From: JAHEEM01 sp036396795
GTDB taxonomy: Bacteria; Pseudomonadota; Gammaproteobacteria; Steroidobacterales; Rariloculaceae
Length of the DNA: 64,000 nucleotides
Direction: 5' to 3'
Assembly (NCBI GenBank): GCA_036396795.1
Contig: DASWKF010000039.1
Coordinates: 80,972-144,971, forward strand
This document shows positions 60,401 to 64,000 of this stretch, one piece after another. Each line of letters opens with the position of its first letter. Position 1 is the stretch's first letter. The position numbers were made by a program, and so were the translations under genes. The notes under the pieces are model-generated. The model was not told where the DNA came from and ran no database searches. It saw only the letters and a list, made by a program, of their open reading frames with translations.

Positions 60401-60842
60401 GCTGGAGGATCGTCCCGGCCCGCGTTTCCGTCGCGAGCTTCGCATCGACGACCTCGTACGACCATGCGCCGAGCGCGCTCGGCGTTTCGACCCGGCGGAG
60501 AAAATCCGCGCGTCCGAACCAGCGCTCATCGCCAAGCGGCGCCTGATAGATGAGCGGCGCTCCGGCACGCATGACCTCACGCGTTCTTCCGATGGGGTCC
60601 GCATCGACGTCATCCGGAATCACAACGACGTCGATGCCCTCGGTCTCGCGAAGGTGGGCCAGATACGCGGCTTCGTGCTCCATGCCGCGCTCGCGAAGGA
60701 TCGCTGCGATCGGATCGTGCCACCTCGGCTTGCTCGCGCGTCCCTCCGCGACGGCGCGGCTGAGCTGACTCAGATGGGCACAGCTCAGGTGATTCGCGAG
60801 ATCCGTCGCGGACAAGCGCAGCAGTTGGTCGACCAGGCGCAT
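57423..60842 (-). CDS. TM0106-type RecB-like Fe-S nuclease fused to SF1 DNA2-like helicase
   Basis: 1139 residues from ATG 60842 (the frame reaches 60974 but into the divergent patatin promoter). N-terminal RecB/Cas4-like nuclease: LSATDLANHLSCAHLSQLSR with the first Cys, YEVVDAKLATE with the catalytic Asp-x-Lys pair, and HCEICAWWQPC, giving a four-Cys set for a [4Fe-4S] cluster. A Rnase_H_2-like middle follows. The helicase has Walker A PIQGPPGTGKTFTG near residue 760, Walker B VLFIDEAGQMSL near 870, then QLEQPQQ, VGTVDKFQGQQAPVVI and SRAKGLCILVGN. It probably processes DNA ends or flaps in repair. Confidence 0.92.
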   Translation of the reverse strand: MRLVDQLLRLSATDLANHLSCAHLSQLSRAVAEGRASKPRWHDPIAAILRERGMEHEAAYLAHLRETEGIDVVVIPDDVDADPIGRTREVMRAGAPLIYQAPLGDERWFGRADFLRRVETPSALGAWSYEVVDAKLATETRAGTILQLCVYTELVAEIQGAWPDYAYVVAPHHGFAPEPHRLADYAAYYRLVRRRLEEALMCLDTPTYPEPVMHCEICAWWQPCNARRRADDHLGFVAGISRLQIKELRRIDVATLERLGDLREVPKPARGSRDALTRVRDQAAIQLKARRQETPQYEILEPVDSAHGLAMLPAPCEHDLFLDLEGDRLAAAGGRDYLFGYVSSGGGYVPVWATTAVEEREAFERLVDLMLAAHREHPEIHVYHFGAYEPSVFKRLSGRYATREAELDVLLRAELFVDLHTIVKHALKASVESYSIKELEQFYGFARRQDMREATASRRAIEWAIEFKEPVRGVADLAPHVDAVERYNREDCISAEKLHAWLETLRAEVEQRGFELPRPEPKSGEASEQIEETAEETRRFMARLLDGVPLDADERSEEQHARWLLAHLLEWHRREEKAAWWEYFRLRDLPLDEYFDERSALAELRFVATVGGTAKRPIHRYAFPAQDHDIRRGDEVCIPDGSQIGVLDDLDLRALTVDVQHSGKRAEERPERVFVRRNVPMGSKPAALLALGRWVVEHGIDAPGPHRAARDLMLRRAPRLRADAETTDGPAAAAAPDDEVTTACRLGRELDHGVLPIQGPPGTGKTFTGSHMIVDLIRTGRKVGVTAVSHEVIRNLLGSCIDVARKQGIEDFKCLHKGKATESSPEALHAFDDYKRIHALFDDGQYRLLGGTSWLWARPDFAESVDVLFIDEAGQMSLADVLAVAGGARSLVLLGDPQQLEQPQQASHPPGTEVSALEHILGGRKTIAEKAGLFLQHTRRLHPDICAFTAEVFYDDRLSAFAGLERQAVVGASRFPEAGLVYVPVEHEGRQSRSQEEVETIEEIVAELTTGTVQWRDHTGLKRPLTRADLMVVAPYNAQVTALAAALPEVRVGTVDKFQGQQAPVVIASLTTSSPDEAPRGMSFLYSANRLNVATSRAKGLCILVGNPKLFEPDCRTPEQMRLANAFCRYLEMASTVKI

Positions 60843-60912
60843 GCGGCGGAGTATCGCATGCGGACCCGAAGATACTTGGCGGAAACGATCCGATAACCTC
60901 ACAATCAGGCCC

Positions 60913-61797
60913 ATGGGGAAGCAGCGAATCTCTCTCGTTCTCGGCAGCGGCGGCGCCAGGGGCCTGGCGCACATCGGCGTGATCCAGTGCCTGGAGGCGC
61001 GCGGATTCCAGATCAGCTACATCGCGGGCTGCTCCATCGGAGCGCTGGTCGGCGGCATCTATGCCGCGGGGAAGCTCGACGTCTACGCCGATTGGGTGCG
61101 CGCGCTGCAGAAGCGCGACGTGGTGCTGCTGCTCGATTGGTCTTTCCGCCGCGGCGCCCTCTTCGGCGGCGAGCGGATCGTCGCAGTGCTCCGCGATATG
61201 GTGGGTGAGCACACCATTGAGAGTCTGCACATCGGATTCACGGCCGTGGCCACCGAGATCAACGACAAGCGCGAGGTCTGGTTGAACCGCGGACCTCTGT
61301 TCGAGGCGATCCGGGCCTCGATGGCGATACCGCTGCTGTTCGCCCCGGTGGAGCGCGACGGGCTGGTGCTCGTCGATGGCGGTTTGATCAATCCCGTGCC
61401 GATCGCCCCGACGCTCAACGACGACACGGCGTGGACGATCGCGGTCGATCTCAACGGCCGCGCCGAGAAGTTGGAGACCGCGGAGCCGGCAGCGGCAGAC
61501 TCGGACCGGTTGCTACCGCAACTGCGCGCCAGGGTCGCGAAGTTCATCGATGACGTCGTTCCGAGGACCGCGAGGGCAGAGCCGCGTCATTTCAGCGCCG
61601 TCGAGCTGGCGCTGCGCTCGATGGACACGATGCAGACCACGATAGCCCGCATGAAGCTCGCCGCCTACTCGCCCAAGCTCGTCATCGAAATTCCGCGCAA
61701 TATCTGCACGTTCTTCGAGTTCCACCGCGCGGCCGAGCTCATCGAGCTCGGCTACCGGAGAACCGAGCAGGCGCTCGCGAAAGAGGATTGGCGCTAG
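60913..61797 (+). CDS. Patatin-like phospholipase (RssA type)
   Basis: 294 residues from ATG 60913. LVLGSGGARGLAHIGVIQCL (oxyanion hole), IAGCSIGALVGGIYAAG (nucleophile Ser in GCSIG), LVLVDGGLINPVPI (catalytic Asp in DGG). All catalytic parts are intact. RssA-like patatins are soluble or membrane-associated lipases. Divergent from the helicase with 70 bases between. Confidence 0.9.
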   Translation: MGKQRISLVLGSGGARGLAHIGVIQCLEARGFQISYIAGCSIGALVGGIYAAGKLDVYADWVRALQKRDVVLLLDWSFRRGALFGGERIVAVLRDMVGEHTIESLHIGFTAVATEINDKREVWLNRGPLFEAIRASMAIPLLFAPVERDGLVLVDGGLINPVPIAPTLNDDTAWTIAVDLNGRAEKLETAEPAAADSDRLLPQLRARVAKFIDDVVPRTARAEPRHFSAVELALRSMDTMQTTIARMKLAAYSPKLVIEIPRNICTFFEFHRAAELIELGYRRTEQALAKEDWR

Positions 61798-61867
61798 ATT
61801 GCAGTTCAGTGTCCTTTCGAAAGGCACTTCAGCGCGTCTCGGAGCGTAACGGCCGGCGCTGCAACAC

Positions 61868-62269
61868 ATGGATTCCCCGACGCTTTTCCTCCTGGCTGCC
61901 GACGCGATCCTGCTCCTCCATGCGCTCTTCGTCGGCTTCGTCGTGGTCGGGCTTGTGCTTATCCTCGTCGGCAAAGCGCGCGCGTGGTCGTGGGTCAGGA
62001 ATCCATGGTTTCGCGTGGCGCATCTTGTCGCGATCGGCGTGGTCGTGCTTCAGTCTTGGTTCGGGGTGATATGCCCCCTCACGACATTGGAAACGACGCT
62101 GCGCTCTCGAGCCGGCGAGGCCGCCTATGCCGGTTCTTTCGTCGCGCACTGGCTCGAGACCTTGCTGTACTACCGCGTGCCCCCGTGGGTTTTCGTCGTC
62201 TGCTACACGGCGTTCGGCGCGGTAGTCGTCGCGAGCTGGTTTTGGGTGCGTCCACGCCGCCCAAGTTGA
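61868..62269 (+). CDS. DUF2784 membrane protein
   Basis: 133 residues. Four TM segments: AADAILLLHALFVGFVVVGL, WFRVAHLVAIGVVVLQSWFG, VICPLTTLETTLRSRAGEAA, PPWVFVVCYTAFGAVVVASW. The CPLTTLE...R..aG...Y..sF..hWLe.llYy pattern is DUF2784. Function unknown. Confidence 0.88.
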   Translation: MDSPTLFLLAADAILLLHALFVGFVVVGLVLILVGKARAWSWVRNPWFRVAHLVAIGVVVLQSWFGVICPLTTLETTLRSRAGEAAYAGSFVAHWLETLLYYRVPPWVFVVCYTAFGAVVVASWFWVRPRRPS

Positions 62270-62292
62270 CCGAGCTCGAGCGGTTTCAGTAT

Positions 62293-62859
62293 CTAGACGG
62301 CGGCCCGGCCGCCGTTCGCGGCTCGCCTGATCGCGTGCCACACGAGCCCGATCAGGATCAAGCCCAAGCCCGCGAGCCAGACGCGCCGCTCGACCCAAAA
62401 CGCGAGACCGAGGCAGGCGATCAATCCGAGCCCCGCTATCCAACGCGGATAGAGCCGCTCGAGCGGCGCCATGCGCCACGCCGCCAGGTTCGTGAGCGAG
62501 TAGTAGATCAGCACGGCGAAGGCGCTGAACGACCACGTCGTCCGCACGTTGCCGATCGCCACCAGGCCCGCGATGACCATGGCCATCGCGACGACCGCCC
62601 AGTACGGCGTCGTGCCGCTCGCGTTCAGGCGGCCGAGCACCCCGGGCATGTCACCACGGCGTGCCATGGCCAGCACGACGCGTGACAAGCCGAGGATCAG
62701 GTTCAACAGCACGCCGAGCATCGCGCTCAGAGTCCCGATCATTGAACCGAGACCCATCATGACCGCGCCGAGAGTTCCAAGCTCTCGCCGAAGGCGTTGT
62801 GGATGAGCCGCGCTCTCGCTCAATGCCGCACCACGCTCGTCAGCTCGAATCGAGGCCAA
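62293..62859 (-). pseudogene. APC-type permease with large internal deletion
   Basis: 188 codons, still in frame. Residues 24-43 (LRRELGTLGAVMMGLGSMIG) are the TM1 start of an APC permease. The next residues (LSAMLGVLLNLILGLSRVVL then AMARRGDMPGVLGRLNASGT) are the TM8-TM9 region. About 250 residues between them are missing, with no stop or shift at the junction. Three or four TM segments follow to the normal C-terminus. It has lost the substrate site and is almost certainly inactive. Confidence 0.68.
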
Positions 62860-62884
62860 AATCGACGAGGCTCCGCGGACGGAA

Positions 62885-63454
62885 TCACTCCGACGGGAAG
62901 CTCGCCGTGTCGCGGAAGACAGGCGTGTCGTTCAGAAACGGCATTTGCTCGGCGACGTGACATGCCATGCAGGTCTCACGCTCCATGAGGAAAGCCTCGC
63001 GAATAGAGGCGGCTTCGCCGCTCTGAAGTGCATTCCGTAACTGCTCCCAGATGCTGTCGAGAAACAACGCTTCCGCGTTGGGGGTGCGATTGGGACGCTT
63101 CATCAGGGCGACGTTCAAGACGTCACGCAGCTTGCCCCAATGGTGCAGGCCGAGCTCCCAGTTCTCATCGAGGATCGCCTGGTAGACCTGCTCGTAGCGG
63201 TATCCTATCTGCCACATCTGCTCGTGCGTGCCGCCGGCATAAATCTGGATACGGCGGAATCGCTCCCGATCGTCTTTCGCATCGAGCAGCCAATTCGCGC
63301 TCGGCGGCGCCGCCTGACCTTCCTCGAGCCCTCGAATTCCCTGCGGAAGGCGCGGCTCGGCGCCGTTCCGCGGCGCGTCCTGGGCAGGCACGGCGACGAG
63401 CGCCAAATACGCCACGGCCATAAGCAGACAATTGAGCGCGGTTCTAACGTTCAT
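62885..63454 (-). CDS. Exported monohaem c-type cytochrome-like protein
   Basis: 189 residues from ATG 63454 (GAGGAG 9 bases before; the frame is open to 63565). The signal peptide NCLLMAVAYLALVAVPAQDA is followed by helical segments, with RIQIYAGGTHEQMWQIGYRY and REAFLMERETCMACHVAEQM. CMACH near residue 170 is a single haem-c motif. The layout differs from class I cytochromes because haem attachment is near the C-terminus, as in class II. It is the second gene after doxX; the genes overlap in frame extension but not in the chosen starts. Confidence 0.78.
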   Translation of the reverse strand: MNVRTALNCLLMAVAYLALVAVPAQDAPRNGAEPRLPQGIRGLEEGQAAPPSANWLLDAKDDRERFRRIQIYAGGTHEQMWQIGYRYEQVYQAILDENWELGLHHWGKLRDVLNVALMKRPNRTPNAEALFLDSIWEQLRNALQSGEAASIREAFLMERETCMACHVAEQMPFLNDTPVFRDTASFPSE

Positions 63455-63488
63455 CGCGTTGCTCCTCTGAATCGTCTCGGTAAGCTCC

Positions 63489-63989
63489 TCATCCAGCCAG
63501 CTGGGGCGGCGCCGTCCGCCGATACAGCAGCTTGTCCAGCGACCACCGGCCGCCGCCCACGCCAAGAAGATAGAGCGAGCCCGTCAGCATCGCCCAGTCG
63601 GTGCGCGTCTCGTGCAGGAAGCTCCAGAAGCCGTAGCGGGACAGCTCCCTGACATTGAAGATCAACCAGTCTTGGCCGAGCCATATCGGTATCTTCGTCG
63701 AGACGATTGCGACGATCATCGTGACGATCAGCGGCACGGCTGCGAGCCGCGTGAAAAGTCCGAGCAAAATCAGCAACCCGCAGAGAAGCTCGACCCAACC
63801 GACGAAGGGTCCCATCACATCCGGCCACGGGATCCCGATCCCGGCAAAGCGCCCGCTGCCCAGGATCTCCGGGAACACCAGCTTCTGGATACCCTCCGGG
63901 AAAAAGACCAGGCCGACCGCGAGACGCACCCAGATGACCCACGGTGAGGCCGAGGTGGCGACCGAGCGCCACAGCATTGACGTGCTCAT
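63489..63989 (-). CDS. DoxX family membrane protein
   Basis: 166 residues, GGGGGAG before ATG. Four TM segments with the DoxX pattern: WVIWVRLAVGLVFFPEGIQK, LVFPE..GSGRFAGIGIPWP, VGWVELLCGLLILLGLFTRL, AAVPLIVTMIVAIVSTKIPI. Members interact with superoxide and thiol redox enzymes or carry quinone oxidase subunits. Probably one operon with the cytochrome gene 34 bases downstream, suggesting a redox role. Confidence 0.86.
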   Translation of the reverse strand: MSTSMLWRSVATSASPWVIWVRLAVGLVFFPEGIQKLVFPEILGSGRFAGIGIPWPDVMGPFVGWVELLCGLLILLGLFTRLAAVPLIVTMIVAIVSTKIPIWLGQDWLIFNVRELSRYGFWSFLHETRTDWAMLTGSLYLLGVGGGRWSLDKLLYRRTAPPQLAG

Positions 63990-64000
63990 CCACTCCCCCC

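Overview
The window is high-GC DNA (roughly two thirds G+C by eye) with tightly packed genes and many ATGA/GTGA stop-start overlaps. It looks like the chromosome of a proteobacterium, most likely a gammaproteobacterium of soil or water. Supporting this are an outer membrane (LpxR-type lipid A deacylase, NodT-type efflux lipoprotein), a CecR-YbhGFSR-type exporter, MtgA, NhaA and a PE-LIG-POL type LigD. The genus cannot be told from the sequence. No intact tRNA or rRNA gene and no CRISPR array were seen.

Layout. 1-4535: metabolic and transport genes (end of an MBL-fold hydrolase, NHL-propeller lipoprotein, Tat-exported hydrolase with a Cys nucleophile, sugar porter). 4582-11800: an accessory island. 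It opens with a patchwork of a TPR-gene fragment, a tyrosine-integrase fragment, the tail of a serine recombinase and the 3' half of a tRNA. An ATP-grasp enzyme, a decayed TIR gene, a class II Fic protein behind phased TGTCGAAA boxes, and a toxin-first HipA/Xre pair follow. A 41-bp imperfect direct repeat brackets the hipA segment. 12343-19416: LysR regulator, TacAT-like pair, YCII and VOC proteins, TerC, an APC permease and a second NHL propeller. 19541-26676: a CecR-like regulator with a complete ABC exporter and its outer-membrane channel. 26768-30883: TetR regulator, LpxR-like deacylase, lysophospholipase-like hydrolase, HD protein, pirin. 30907-35665: NhaA fused to a DsbA-like domain, small envelope proteins, a diguanylate cyclase, MtgA.

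35942-39709 (minus strand) is a compact stressosome operon: globin-coupled RsbR, RsbS, RsbT, an RsbX-type phosphatase, a second RsbT-like ATPase, and a histidine kinase whose N-terminus resembles the RsbT-binding domain of RsbU. It suggests oxygen or redox sensing routed into phosphorelay signalling instead of a sigma-B partner switch.

41305-47157 is a small surface-polysaccharide cluster (FemAB-like, flippase, CapK-like, GT4, GNAT). 47290-51198 is a non-homologous end joining locus: LigD and Ku are divergent, with start codons only 25 bp apart, and LigD is translationally coupled to a protein made of two PARP-type zinc fingers. That is the most unusual association in the window. 51208-64000 holds a MerR-TPR protein, an orphan MacB/FtsX-type permease, a DUF222-HNH nuclease, a MazEF pair with twin palindromic operators, a DUF72 protein, a Fe-S RecB-like nuclease/helicase, a patatin, an internally deleted APC permease, a c-type cytochrome and a DoxX protein.
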